DNA of 64,000 bases from Euphorbia lathyris. Lineage: Eukaryota > Streptophyta > Magnoliopsida > Malpighiales > Euphorbiaceae. Location of the stretch: the NCBI RefSeq assembly GCF_963576675.1, contig NC_088916.1:79873501-79937500 (forward strand). The letters are read 5' to 3'. How positions within the stretch are numbered: position 1 is the stretch's first letter; the number at the start of each line of letters is the position of its first letter. Positions 20,101-30,479 of the stretch are shown one piece after another. The translations under genes were made by a program, and so were the position numbers. The notes under the pieces were generated by a model. The model made no database searches. It was not told the origin of the DNA and worked only from the letters and a program-made list of their open reading frames with translations.

Positions 20101-22114
20101 TAATAATAAAGGTGTCTTCTATGCTTACTTTGTTTTTGACAAAGTAAACCTTACTTTGTTTTTTCTACCATTGGATGAGCTTACTTTGTCAAAGTTCATG
20201 ACCATCCAATGGTGGAAAAAATAAAGTAAGGCTTACTTTGTCAAAAACAAAGTAAGCATAGCCTAACCCAATAATAAAATATTCATTTTTCCTATTTTAT
20301 GTTTTTTTCCCTTCATAATAATAATCTCTCTAATATTAGTTAATTGTTTTATTTTTTTATTAAAGATTATTAGTTAATTGTTTTATTAATTTTTGTATAA
20401 TTATAAATTTTAATTTAGTAGTGTAGAACTTATTCATTAAAAAAGATGAATAATAAATATTGTAAAAATTATTAAAATTGGAGTAGAACAATATAAAATT
20501 ATAAAAGTGATTTTTTTTAAAGAGAATAAGAAATATAATTTTCTTTTTATAATTAATATACACAAGTATAAGATTTTCGGTGTATATATATACTGTCCAA
20601 ATTTCATTAAAACTATTTTGATTAAATATGAAAACTAGAAGATAAGTTATTTTATTTATATAATTAGGGGCAGTTTTGTACTTTCATATATAAAAATAAA
20701 TGAAGGGACTAAAGAGTTGATTAAGGTAAAACCTAAGGACCTTATAATGATATGATGGACCTACTAGTTTGTTAAGTAAAAACACATGGACCTTATAATT
20801 ATTTAATAATTATTTACCATTTTATTTAAAAGGTTGGCAAGTTGGTTCAATTTCAAACATTATTATAAACACAGATATTTTGGTCCTTATTCTACACCTT
20901 GTGATTTAATAATAAAATTTAACATTTATAAATTTAGTGAAATATTTGGAATTTTTTTGTTCAACTCATACAAAAATAGTATATTTTTTTAATTTTTCCA
21001 CGTCTAAATTCTAATCAATTAAATAATGCAGATGTGAAGTGTAGATGATAAAATGTCTGACGAAAATTTCTCAAATTGACACGTAACTTGTCAACGTTAG
21101 ATGTAAAATTGCACAATTTTAATTATCCCAGAACTTTCCAATGTCAATCAAAATTAAAAAAAAAAAAAACTTTCCAAAGTATAATAGAAAGTGTGAGTTT
21201 CAAACTTCAAATGGAAAAAACGTTGTTAAGAGAATTTCATTTCAAAACTTCCTTGTATCCTTCTTCAAAAGTCAACTAAAAGTTGCTGAACATTTTGGTT
21301 TTGTCTTTTTAAAGAAAATTTGAAATAATCAAATAAAAAAACTTCAAAATAATCACCACAAAAATCGTTAAAATCAATAGAAACTACTAAGAAGAAAATC
21401 AATAAAATAAAAATAAAATTACCTGGCAGTTTCCGGCATCATCATCCGCCAGTAATACGTAAGCCCCGCCGGAATTGCACCGAGCATCAATATCAACCTC
21501 CACGCAATATCAGCATCCTCCGGCGTATGATCTTTCGTCAAATCATCAGCCGATATCCAGAACATCTTCAACACAAACATACTCACCATCGCACTAGCCA
21601 AAATCCCAAACCCTTGCAAAGAAAAAACTCCGGCGATAAAAGATCCGCGCGTCCTCTTATTCGCAAACTCCGACATAATCGTCGCCGATAAAGGATAATC
21701 TCCTCCGATTCCTAACCCCAAAAAGAATCGGAAAAACCCCAAACTCACCAAAACGCAGTTTCTCGTTCTGCAAATCGAAAATCCACAACCTATAGAGCTA
21801 ATCACCATTAACATCAATGCTAATCCGTAAACGCTTCGTCTTCCTCTCCGATCACCTAATCTTCCGAAAACGACTTGACCGATCGCCGTTCCGAGAAACA
21901 TCGTGCTGACCATGACGGCGAGGACGGAGGTTTTGATTTGGTACTTTTCAGATTCGTTTTCGTAGTAAATCCGGGCGATGAGTTTCATGATTATTGAGAT
22001 GCAGAAGAAATCGTAGGCGTCGGTGAAGAGTCCCATGCCGGCGACGATTATTGCTTTGAAGTGGTAAAATTGAGTTTTGGCTGAGTCGAGGGCGGAGAGA
22101 ACTTTTAGCGACAT
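17125..22114 (-). CDS. PHT1: High-affinity inorganic phosphate transporter, PHT1 family
   Basis: A complete two-exon gene on the minus strand. Exon 1 is 22114-21423, exon 2 is 17956-17125, joined across a 3466-bp GT-AG intron (donor CAG|GTAATT, acceptor TTCAG|ATAC). The split falls in the conserved PETARYTALV motif. The product is 507 aa, a major facilitator proton/phosphate symporter of the plasma membrane, expected to have 12 membrane spans. It opens with SALDSAKTQFYHFKAI and GMGLFTDAYDFF, carries the PHT1 signature GGDYPLSATIMSE at residues 137-149, a hydrophilic central loop after PETAR, ELFPARFRSTCHG in the second half, and an acidic C-terminal tail. The N-terminus resembles the PHT1;8/PHT1;9 clade. 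Slightly shorter than the usual 520-540 aa, but no broken domain is seen. I found no P1BS phosphate-starvation element (GNATATNC) in the near promoter. The intron is largely transposon. Confidence 0.95.
18081..18542. mobile_element. Near-perfect foldback MITE in the PHT1 intron
   Basis: About 462 bp with ends aggcttaatgcatatata and gtgtaaatatgcattaagcc. The arms (about 210 bp) are nearly perfect inverted copies, e.g. gatctttcgtctttgacgga and tccgtcaaagacgaaagatc, joined by a ~30-bp spacer near 18310-18345. Because of the symmetry the same short open frame (starting MALKTY) appears on both strands, so it is not a gene. The copy at 12768-13187 is older. The close match of the arms suggests recent insertion or conversion. 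Confidence 0.88.
18576..19100. mobile_element. Degenerate MITE of the GGATAAGGTGC family
   Basis: Left end gatcaaaaatacatctaac, interior cagacattattataaaacac, right end gagtatttttacaccagatccc: the same order as 2861-3437, but diverged. In the PHT1 intron. Confidence 0.65.
19919..20818. mobile_element. Mutator-like MITE inserted in the preceding MITE
   Basis: A 900-bp element with inverted ends: left gggtaaataattctaaggtc, right inverted as ggtaaataattattaaataa then ataaggtccatgtg. It is flanked by perfect direct repeats attttattta at 19909-19918 and 20819-20828. The length of the duplication (9-10 bp) and the GG-starting long inverted repeats fit the Mutator group. Itself interrupted by 20111-20269. 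Confidence 0.82.
20111..20269. mobile_element. 159-bp hairpin MITE, innermost of three nested elements
   Basis: A small foldback: left arm ctatgcttactttgtttttg, right arm caaaaacaaagtaagcatag, with further paired blocks (aaaccttactttg; accattggatg). Flanked by perfect 9-bp direct repeats aataataaa (20102-20110 and 20270-20278). Outer ends ggtgtc and taaccc are loosely inverted. Mutator-like by duplication length. Confidence 0.82.
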
Positions 22115-22161
22115 TTTTTACTTTGTGACGAAAGCTTCAATGGAGAAGATGGAGTCTCTGG

Positions 22162-22170
22162 TTTTATATA
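22162..22170 (-). promoter_or_regulatory. Likely TATA box of the PHT1 gene
   Basis: On the minus strand tatataaaa lies about 48-56 bp upstream of the start codon at 22114. Position and wording fit a core promoter with a short 5' UTR. Confidence 0.5.
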
Positions 22171-22346
22171 CATGAAGGGTCGGATTTGAAAGTATGCTAA
22201 TCTGACGTCTCGGAGATGATGTGATCGACATTTAAATGTTGACTTTTTGAGAGAGTAGTCCAAGATTCGGTGAGGATGCGAATCAGTGTAAATTTAAATT
22301 ATTTTTTAGAATAAAGTATAAAAAAATAACTTCATAGATAATTTTA

Positions 22347-23387
22347 GGTATAATACCAAATCGCTATCTAAACTAAGCCTTTAAAATCAAGGTTTAATGC
22401 TTCTTCAGCCCGTTTAACTTGTCCAAATTAGTCATTTTACTCTCCAACTCATCGAATATCCTATTTACCCCTTTAACTTCATAAAAATGGTATTTCTCAC
22501 CCTCTTAACTTGTCCAAATTTGTCATTTTACCCATTCTTAACTCATCGAATATCCTATTTACCCCCTTAACTCCATAAAAGTGGTATTTCTCACCACTTA
22601 TGATCTTATTTACCCTCTTAACTCCATAAAAATGGTATTTCTTATCCATTTATAGTAGTCAAAAAAGTTGAAAAGAGAAAGAACGAATAAAAAATACAAA
22701 TAACAAGAACATTAATATAAATAAGTTAATGTACCAAAATAGGCCTATGATTTTTGGGGAAGTATCAATTTAGGTTCCACTTACAAAATAGCATAAATAT
22801 AGGTTTAACGTTTAAAAAAAGTTATCAATTTAGGCTTCGACAACGAATTGTAAGGGGTGAAAAATACCACTTTTATGGATTTAAGGGGGTAAATAGAACA
22901 TTCTATGAGTTGGAGGGATAAATTGACAAGTTGAGGGGGTGAGAAATACCACTTTTATAAAGTTAATGGGGTAAATAGGACATTCGATAAGTTGAGGGGG
23001 TAAAGTGGTCAATTTGGACAAATTAAATGGGCTGAGGAAGCATTAGGCCTAAAATCAATTATAACCTTAAATTATCAAAATTATTAATTAAGTCCATGAA
23101 TTAAATAAAAATCATCAATTGAGTTTTTATTTTAAACAAAAATATCAATTGAAACTTAATCGAAAATCATTCGATTGAATTCAGACTCTTTTTTCCAAAT
23201 TCATTTTGAACTAATATAGCGATTATAATAGTCCATGTCAAATAGGTACGGTTTCTAATTTTAGGATATGATAGAAACCCAATTGATAATTTTTGTTTAG
23301 TTCAAGAACCTTGTTGATGATTTTAATAGTTTAGAATTCTAATTGATTTTGGAAGTTTAAACTAAAGGGCGAAAACGAGTGTAATGC
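22347..23387. mobile_element. MITE interrupted by a foldback element
   Basis: A member of the family at 46531-46895: left part aactaagcctttaaaatcaa, right part from 23050 with ataaccttaaattatcaaaa, aaaatcattcgattga and tttaggatatgata. The uninterrupted copy at 46.5 kb shows exactly where the inner element 22391-23049 entered. Confidence 0.72.
22391..23049. mobile_element. Foldback Mutator-like MITE with 9-bp target duplication
   Basis: About 660 bp, ends ggtttaatgcttc and gaagcattaggcc (inverted), flanked by direct repeats taaaatcaa (22382-22390 and 23050-23058). The arms contain tandem phrases such as aactcatcgaatatcctatt and taccacttttat repeated two or three times each. It includes a piece of the GGATAAAGTAC family near 22725-22860. 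Confidence 0.8.
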
Positions 23388-24169
23388 CATAAGTTATTCT
23401 TAAATAGTCTCCTCGTTTGAAATGTTAATTTTAGCTTTGTCGTCGTTGTTAATTTTTCAAAGTCTAGCTCGTTGTGGTCGGATAATTTTTTCAGTTTCCA
23501 ATATAGTAAAATTTCGTCGTTTTGGTGTATTGACTAAAAAATTAAAAGTGTCTAACATAAAAAGAGTATACATATTTAATTTTCTATAAATTTATTAAAA
23601 ATTAAAATATTTTCCCTTTTTTTAGTTTTAGCTCTATTTTTTTTTTTTATAATTTTCATAATTAAAATTTAATTTAGAATTTAAGTTATTTGAGTCTAAA
23701 AAAATAAAACATTAAGTTATTTAATTTAATTTCCATATTATTCATGGTGTTTAAACTAACTCAATCACTTTGAAGTATTAAAATATTAAAATAACATTAC
23801 AAATCATATATATAAACTAATATTAAGGGGCCTACAAGAGGCAAAACCATCGCTAGTCAGGAGGTTGGTGCGGCGGGAGCAGCCCTCCCGAGCTCTAAAC
23901 GGGTTCTGCTTTTACTCCTAAAATTGGCAAGTTTGATCAATTTGAAACATAGTGATAAAACACTGACATTATGTTCTATATCATGCACCAGTTTCTTATC
24001 AGTTGTAACTAAGACAAAAAGTTTGAGGGGTTTTAAAATTTTGATTAATATTTTTTAATTTAATGAAATATTTTCATTTTAATTTTTTTATCCAATTGAT
24101 ACCAAATATAATATAATTTTTATTTTATCTAAATATTTTATGTGTATATTTATATTTATAATCTGTTAT
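23388..24169. other. AT-rich intergenic DNA with MITE remains
   Basis: No gene. 23830-23910 is GC-richer (gtgcggcgggagcagccctc) and may be a hAT end. 23924-24100 matches the interior of the GGATAAGGTGC family without its ends. Confidence 0.35.
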
Positions 24170-24400
24170 CGAATGTCTTCTAATCCTAACGTTAAAAACA
24201 TCAAATTCGATCTCTCTATCAATTTAATTATTAAAATGGTTTATTAGTCATACGTCTTCACGGATTAGTACTTAATGGATCAATCTCATTAAGGGAATAA
24301 TTTTAAGGTGAATTATTTTGGTCCTCGGAACGTATGAATTATGATAAAGTCCGTTATGAGCAATGTTGTCGAATTCGAACTCAACAGATTGGTCCGACCG
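24170..24400. repeat. Uninterrupted copy of a repeat split at 27.8-30.2 kb
   Basis: catcaaattcgatctctcta, gattagtacttaatggatca and ttatgagcaatgttgtcg occur in the same order at 27765-27825, 28247-28321 and 30117-30230, where two insertions separate them. This copy therefore serves as the empty site for both. Confidence 0.7.
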
Positions 24401-24448
24401 ACCGATTGAACTAGGAATGTGAAGAGAGAAATCAAAATTTAACGAAGT

Positions 24449-24590
24449 AATATGAATGACGTGTTACGTTTCGTTATTGAGGTCTAAATTGATACCATTT
24501 TTTAAACGTTAAGTTCATATTGGTGCTATTTTATATGTAAAACCTAAATTTATACTTTTTCAAAAACTATAAATCTATTTTGGTACCTTA
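24449..24590. mobile_element. Right-half fragment of the GGATAAAGTAC MITE family
   Basis: gacgtgttacgtttcgttat through ctattttggtaccttaaaac matches the right half of 16687-17014. Confidence 0.55.
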
Positions 24591-24741
24591 AAACTTAATT
24601 TAATTCCTAAATTAGAGTTGACTTTAAGAGCATGGGTGTGATAAATAACTTTCCTATTTATTGTTATGGTGAAGTTAATATATGCACTAAATTAATTCCC
24701 AAATTAGAGTTGACTTTAAGGGAATTAGTGTGATAAATACT

Positions 24742-25434
24742 AAGGGTTCAATTTGTTACGTTGTGATGCAATGTAATGTAATTAAAGTTGTAATGTAATC
24801 AAATGTGTAATGTAATGGAATTAAATAATGATTCTATTACCATGTTTGTTTAGTAAAATTTAATAAATTTGATAAAACGAAATTATCATTGCAATACGTA
24901 TGTTTATATTAGTTAAATGCAATTTTCATGTTTTTTTAGTATATTGTAATGCAATTTTCTCATTTTTTTTGTTTTTTTTCTGTGTTATCATGTTTTCCCA
25001 TTTTTTTTCATTTTTCGGTTTTTCGTTGTTTTTCTCATTTTTTCTCTTTTCCTTTTTTTTCATTTTCTCATTTTCCGTGTTTTTCAAAAAAAAAAATTTG
25101 TGTCCATGTATTTCGCTTTTTCTTGTTTTCCGATTTTCACATTGTTTCGTTTTTCTCATTTTTTCTTATTTTCGGTTTTTTCACGTTTTTCTCTTTTTCA
25201 CATTTTTTCGGTTTTTATGTTTTCATACTTTTTCCGCATTTCTTTGTTAGTAATAAAAATACAAGGGTCAATCGTAATAAGGATTCATACCTATTTTGTT
25301 TGTAAAGAAAAATTGAGTGATGTATTTGTGATTCCATTACGATAAAATTGATATGACTAACCAAACATGGTAATGAGCTTATATTGTAATGGGCATTCTA
25401 TTACAACGTCCATTACAGCGTATCAAACGGGGTC
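24742..25434. mobile_element. hAT-like element with T-rich centre
   Basis: Inverted ends: left agggttcaatttgttacgtt and ctattaccatgtttg; right caaacatggtaatg and gcgtatcaaacggggtc. Flanks taaatact (24734-24741) and taaatagc (25435-25442) match at 6 of 8 bases, fitting a decayed 8-bp hAT duplication. The centre (24910-25230) is a run of ttttc/ttttt units; long open frames there are rich in Phe and Ser on one strand and Lys on the other, and are low-complexity artefacts. Confidence 0.55.
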
Positions 25435-26329
25435 TAAATAGCATGTTAATTACAATACATTATAGTCTTCCTGATACAGAATGATAGTCGAAGTAGAGGG
25501 TTTTGATCTTAACCCAAAAAGAGTTTCTTCTCAAGCCTAGCTTGAAGGAGTTAATCTCAAGCTTCCAAACTAAATCCGTAGGAATAATGAAATCCCTATT
25601 GTTGAAAGTATAAACCTCAACAAACTTCAAGAAGAAGGTTATATTTTGATTTGATAAAAAAGTGTCTTTCCTATAACAACTAGGGGTTTAAATACCCATG
25701 AGGAAAGGAACAAAAGACTTACAAGCCTCATACTAGGGTTTTCATTATCAAACAATAAACAATGGTACTATTGGGATGAAGGGAAAACAGGTGACAATTT
25801 AGTAAATAAAAGCTAATGACAAAACAGTAATTTTAGAGAGCAACTAGTGTCTGGCTTGACCTCTTAATGAGTAAGTAAGCCTCACCTCCTTGGTGAGAAA
25901 GTAACCAGAAGGGTAAGCCGAAGACAATACGAGTTCGAAGTCATACCAGACTGAAGCCGAATAAATCCCTCCAGGAAAGCCGAAACAAAGACACATAAGA
26001 GTAGTCGAAGCTAGGTCTATTGCATTACAACTTCCATCCTTGAATATGTTCTTCCCGAAGAGCTATCCAAATACATGTCCTCATCACTTCCAATGGAATA
26101 AATCAAAGACAACTCATCTATATATGGTCGAAATTCAAAGAATGAAGACTGCATAGACCAAAGCTGATATTTTTCCGATAAGCATCAAATCCGAAATTGC
26201 ACAATCAGTCCTAACAAATATATTGAAGATGATAGACATATCAGTAAGCACAAGATGCATGAAATCATACGAAGTGAGCTACAAGAGGCTAGAAATGAGA
26301 CAGAGGCAAAGGCGAGACCTCCAGAGTTA
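25435..26329. other. Unrecognised DNA upstream of a gag relic
   Basis: No gene. Possibly LTR or leader of the gypsy relic that follows (composition is less AT-rich, with repeated gaagccga phrases near 25960-25990), but no LTR ends or primer site were found. Confidence 0.3.
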
Positions 26330-26830
26330 ACTAACACGTGCACCCCACTTCCGATAGAGATTAGGCGTCAACTGATGCCCAAGAAATTTTGAATCCATAC
26401 TTTTAAAGAATATGGTGGTGCAAGGGACCCAACAACCCACGTTAAGAACCTCAGACGAACGATGGAAGTAACAACGACTACCGATGTCGTTCTATGCCAC
26501 CTCTTCCAAACTACCCTCAACGATCTAGCAACCTTCTGGTACGAGCATCTCCTTCGAGGATCCATTCGGAGCTTCAACCAGATGGCCTCATCCTTCGCTC
26601 ATCACTTTGTGACATTTATTCACGAGGGCAAAACGATGCAAGATCTAAATTGGATGGTCCAAACAGAAGGTAAACTGTTGGCCCAATTCATAAAAAATTC
26701 GAAACTCTTGCCATCCGTATTAAGGAATTTAACGTTGGAGGAGCAATAGATTCCATGGCAAGTAGTTACCGAAGCAAAGCTTTGCAACAAAGTATTGTCA
26801 CTTTTACGCCTCAAGCCTAACATTTCATAT
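26330..26830 (+). pseudogene. Ty3/gypsy gag remnant
   Basis: The plus-strand frame reads an EYGGARDPTTHVKNLRRTME block, a LCHLFQTTLNDLATFWYEH block and GSIRSFNQMASSFAHHFV, which are the conserved steps of the retrotransposon gag domain of plant Ty3/gypsy elements. An in-frame stop lies before it near 26388 and another near 26747; no protease or pol follows. A dead fragment. Confidence 0.7.
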
Positions 26831-26989
26831 CATTTGAACCCTTTTTAGACTTAATGGTATTAATACATTTATAATAATAAAAAATTACTATATATATATA
26901 TACCCGAAAAAATAATTTATGGTCCATTTTCATCCTTAGGCCCTAGGCATTCGCACTTCTGGCCTATGTTTAAGGTCGGCTCTGCTCTT

Positions 26990-27090
26990 AACTACCAATG
27001 TTAAGGGTAAAATTATGTCATTTTAAACGTTAGGAGGAAAATTGTTCATGATTATCAACGTTAGGTATATTTTTGTACTTTAACCCTTAT
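26990..27090. mobile_element. Right-end fragment of the GGATAAGGTGC MITE family
   Basis: aatgttaagggtaaaattat through gtatatttttgtactttaac is the right terminal part of the family, directly followed by a fuller copy. Confidence 0.5.
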
Positions 27091-27097
27091 TTTTTTA

Positions 27098-27614
27098 GGG
27101 ATAAGGCGTAAAAATACCCCCTAACATTTACAGTCAGTAACAACTTTACCCTTAACATTGGTAGCCAAGAGCAATTTTACCCATAACATTGTCAAGTTTG
27201 GTCGATTTAAGAAATAATTCATCAAACTGTCTTTCTGGTCATGAATATTATCATTTACACTTCATATGTGAGAAATTTTTATCACTAATTAGTAACAGAT
27301 CATATTAGATATGAAAAAACAAATTAAAAAAATTATAAATATATATTGTCTATTGTAAAAATTGGACAAAAAAATTTCAAAATATTTCACCGAATTTATA
27401 AATATTAACCTTCAATTCTATTATTAAATCACAGAAAATAGGAAATAAGGAACAAAATATATGTGTTTTATAATAATTTCTGAAATTGACCCAACTTGCC
27501 AACTTTAGGAGTAAAATTGCTCTTGGTTGTTAACGTTAGTGCTAAATTTGCACCATTTTAAACGTTGAGGATAAAATTACTCTTAGCCATAAAAGTTTAT
27601 AAGTACCTTATCCC
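27098..27614. mobile_element. MITE of the GGATAAGGTGC family
   Basis: Left end gggataaggcgtaaaaatac, right end aagtaccttatccc, interior ataatttctgaaattgaccc. Non-coding. Confidence 0.68.
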
Positions 27615-27825
27615 TATTTTTTATTCTTAATTTTTTATTCATTTATTTAATTTTTTAATTTTGTTTATTGATTTAAGAAATCATATAGGATAGTGACAGA
27701 ATTTCGTTACATAATTGGCAATTTCCTTTGGGTTTCTTACATTTGTTAACATGACGAATATGTCTTCGAATCCTAACGTTAAAAACATCAAATTCGATCT
27801 CTCAATCAATTTAATTATTATTATT

Positions 27826-28247
27826 ATTTTTTTTTTTTGATGAAAATATATTCATTAGATGAAAAAAGTTCAAATACAATCAGAAAACCATAAGAAATAA
27901 AACCTTACAAAATCCATAAAGGGATGAAGACGACTACAAAGAGCAAGAAAAAACCATAAAAGGTATAAAACACACAAAAAAACAATGAACCATATATTTC
28001 TTGGAAATCCAAATCTGTAGAAAAACAACTGCAATTCGATCTTTATCATTCAGATCCTTTCGAACATTCAGATCAGAGTCTTTTCTTTTGTTGCAACCAC
28101 ATAGATCTATTGATCCATGTATAAAATAAATCGTTTTCGCTCTTGCTAAATCCGAAAAAGGTATAAATAAAAGAATAATTGGGAACAGATACAATTCAGA
28201 CAAATATAGAGATCCGAAAAATATATATGAACACTGATTAGAAAGAA
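27826..28247 (-). mobile_element. A-tailed retroposon insertion (SINE or LINE 3' end)
   Basis: About 420 bp inserted in the repeat described at 24170-24400. Its low-coordinate end is a poly(T) run followed by gatgaaaatatattcatt, so on the minus strand it ends in an A-tail. A diverged relative lies at 5155-5423. No reliable coding. A target duplication is not clear because the left flank is TTA-rich. Confidence 0.5.
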
Positions 28248-28510
28248 AATGGTTTATTAGTCATAAGTCTTCATGGATTAGTGCTTAATGGATCAATCTC
28301 ATTAATGGACTAACTTTAATGCAATGTTATCATAACCGAACCGGACCTTAAATTTGATTTATAGAAGGGTTATGAGTTACTTGATGACTCGGATTGATTG
28401 GATCCGTAAAGAATAATATATATATTAAATAATTAATTAATTTAAAATTATTTATTAAAATTATATATATCTAAACAAATTTTAGTTTATTATTTTTTTT
28501 CAACTTGAGG

Positions 28511-29025
28511 CAGGGCCGGCTCTATCACTAGGCATTAGAGGCCGCCCATCTAGGACCCACAAAAATAGAAATCCATATAATAATTTTTCCTTAATATATC
28601 ATTATTATAAAAAAAATTACAAGAATATTGAATATATATTTTAATTAGTTATTTTAGGTCTAAAACTGCCGCTAACAGTTTTTAGATAATGATATTTTTA
28701 TGTTTATATGGATATTGTTTTTCTCCTTTTTACAAATTTTAAAGTTACCAGTTACTTTTGCGTCATTTTTTTTATGAAAAAAAGTACAACTACATAAAAA
28801 AAAAAAAGCAGTAAGGAATAAAATCTGATATAAGTACAGACTAAAATCAATATAAAATCTACGAATGGAATAAAAAGTCTACAAAGATAAAAAAAACATA
28901 AAGTATATATTTTTTCGTCAAATTAAAATTATATAAGTATATGTAGTTTTAAAATTTTATTTACATATAAAGAGCCTAAAATTTATATTTTGCCTAGGGC
29001 CTCAAACGATTATGAGCCGGTCTTG
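28511..29025. mobile_element. hAT-like MITE nested in the above
   Basis: Ends CAGGGCCGGCTCTATCA and TATGAGCCGGTCTTG are inverted; inner taggcattagaggccgccc and tgcctagggcctc also pair. Flanks acttgagg and atttgaga match at 6 of 8 positions. Confidence 0.65.
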
Positions 29026-29324
29026 ATTTGAGACTTAGATATATAACGGATAAATGGAGTTTAGAATAACTTGAAATACGACAACGACGTATTCTATGCA
29101 ATGAGATATTTTTAACGGTATATCATAAACTGAAAATGGACAAGTGATGAATGAGAAATTGATACTCAGAGTGAAACACTTGAAATGATTTTGAAGATGA
29201 TAAAATGAAATTTATCTTTCACATCTCACGTAGGAAAGAAATGAGAATTTTCACTAGTTTATAAGTAAATGACATTTACAAACCTTTAATCAATTATTAG
29301 GGGAAAGACTCTCTCATACGCAAG

Positions 29325-29759
29325 TAGACCTGATCATGGGTGGGGCTGGACTGGATCTACCAGGCTTTTATGTAAAAATGCCCGATCGAAGCACAGCCCA
29401 GCCCACTTTTAATTTAGGCAGGATCAGACCGAGCTGGGCTCGGGCTTAAAAATCTAATCCCAAGCCCAACCCATATAAACCCACCTAAAAATATATACAT
29501 AATTTTTAATTATAAAAAATAAAATTTATACTTAAAATTAAATATTAAATATATAAATTAATAATTAACCTTAATAGGCGGGCCGGGTTGGATATGCCTG
29601 TGCTATTTTTATCAATCCCAAGTCCGTCCAAAAAAATAGGCGAGCTTTAGCGGGTCTGGATCGAGTTGGGCTTATGATCAATTTTCATTATCTAAGCCCG
29701 ATCGAAAAGACACGGGCCTGGGCGAGTCAGAAGGGTACCCACGCCCGTGGACAGGTCTA
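29325..29759. mobile_element. hAT-like MITE with TAGACCTG ends
   Basis: Ends tagacctgatcatgggtg and cacgcccgtggacaggtcta are inverted. Flanks tacgcaag and cgcgcaag share 6 of 8 bases. The arms are rich in ggctcgggctt-type words. A relative lies at 33321-33616. Confidence 0.65.
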
Positions 29760-30479
29760 CGCGCAAGGGGTGCAGTCGAAACACAACCGGATTAGAGGTC
29801 CATCCGCACGATATGGACGACGCAAATGCCGCACCGAAATGGAAACCTTTTGACCGGCCCACTTTTGATTCGTTCCATTATTTTTTACCCAAAATATATA
29901 TTTCTTTTAAATCCATTCAAACGGGCCTAATTTTTTTTTTCTTTCCATTTACTTTTTAAATTGTCCATTAAAAATTTCATTTTGTTAATTTTTTTTATAA
30001 TAATAGAAAAACGGGGGTTGCATTGGTTTGTTGAAGATTAAACAAACTGAACCATCTCGGACTGAACTCTTGACCGGTTCCCAATTCGACCAATGTGGTC
30101 CAGTTTTATAACATTGCTTTAATGTGATTATTTCGGTACTTGAACATGTGTTTGATATGACTCCTTGTATGAATTATGATGACAAAGTCAGTTATGAGTA
30201 ATGTTGTCAGATTCGGATCAGACTGACCTGTCCGACCATTAAGTTAGGAACTATTTAAATTTTTTGCCAGTCATGTTGAGTTTGTCAAATTTTGAAAAAT
30301 AATTAAAAAGTATAAAAAAAAGGTAAAAGTAAAATAAAATAAAAAATTATTAAATTTAGAAAGCGTTAAATTTTTAAGTTTAATTACTTTCATAATTCAC
30401 TAATTTTTTTTAATTCCAACTAAACAAAAAGTATAACTTTGAAATATTAATAGACTTAGTCGAGACGACGACTCCTTTT

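Larger units (their letters stand above)
19836..21128. mobile_element. GGATAAGGTGC-family MITE split by a later insertion
   Basis: The left part (19838-19918, cgggataaggtgtaaaaata) and the right part (20819-21128, ttggttcaatttcaaacatt onward to aattatccc) together make one family member. Between them lies a 900-bp element (19919-20818) that duplicated the 10 bp attttattta. In the PHT1 intron. Confidence 0.75.
28322..30116. mobile_element. hAT-like element with 8-bp target duplication, carrying two nested elements
   Basis: Ends CAATGTTATCATAACC and ...GTTTTATAACATTG are inverted and are flanked by perfect 8-bp repeats ctttaatg (28314-28321 and 30117-30124), the hAT signature. Sub-terminal ccgaaccggacc and ggtccagttt pair. 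The paralogous copy at 24.3 kb is uninterrupted at this point. The 1795-bp length is inflated by two further elements (28511-29025 and 29325-29759). No transposase is seen. Confidence 0.78.

Noticed and set aside
22115..22300. P1BS phosphate-starvation element in the PHT1 promoter
   Set aside because: No GNATATNC match was found by eye in the first ~200 bp upstream; a distal site cannot be excluded.
24900..25345. Open frames rich in Phe/Ser (plus) or Lys (minus)
   Set aside because: The DNA is a T-rich low-complexity run inside a hAT-like element.
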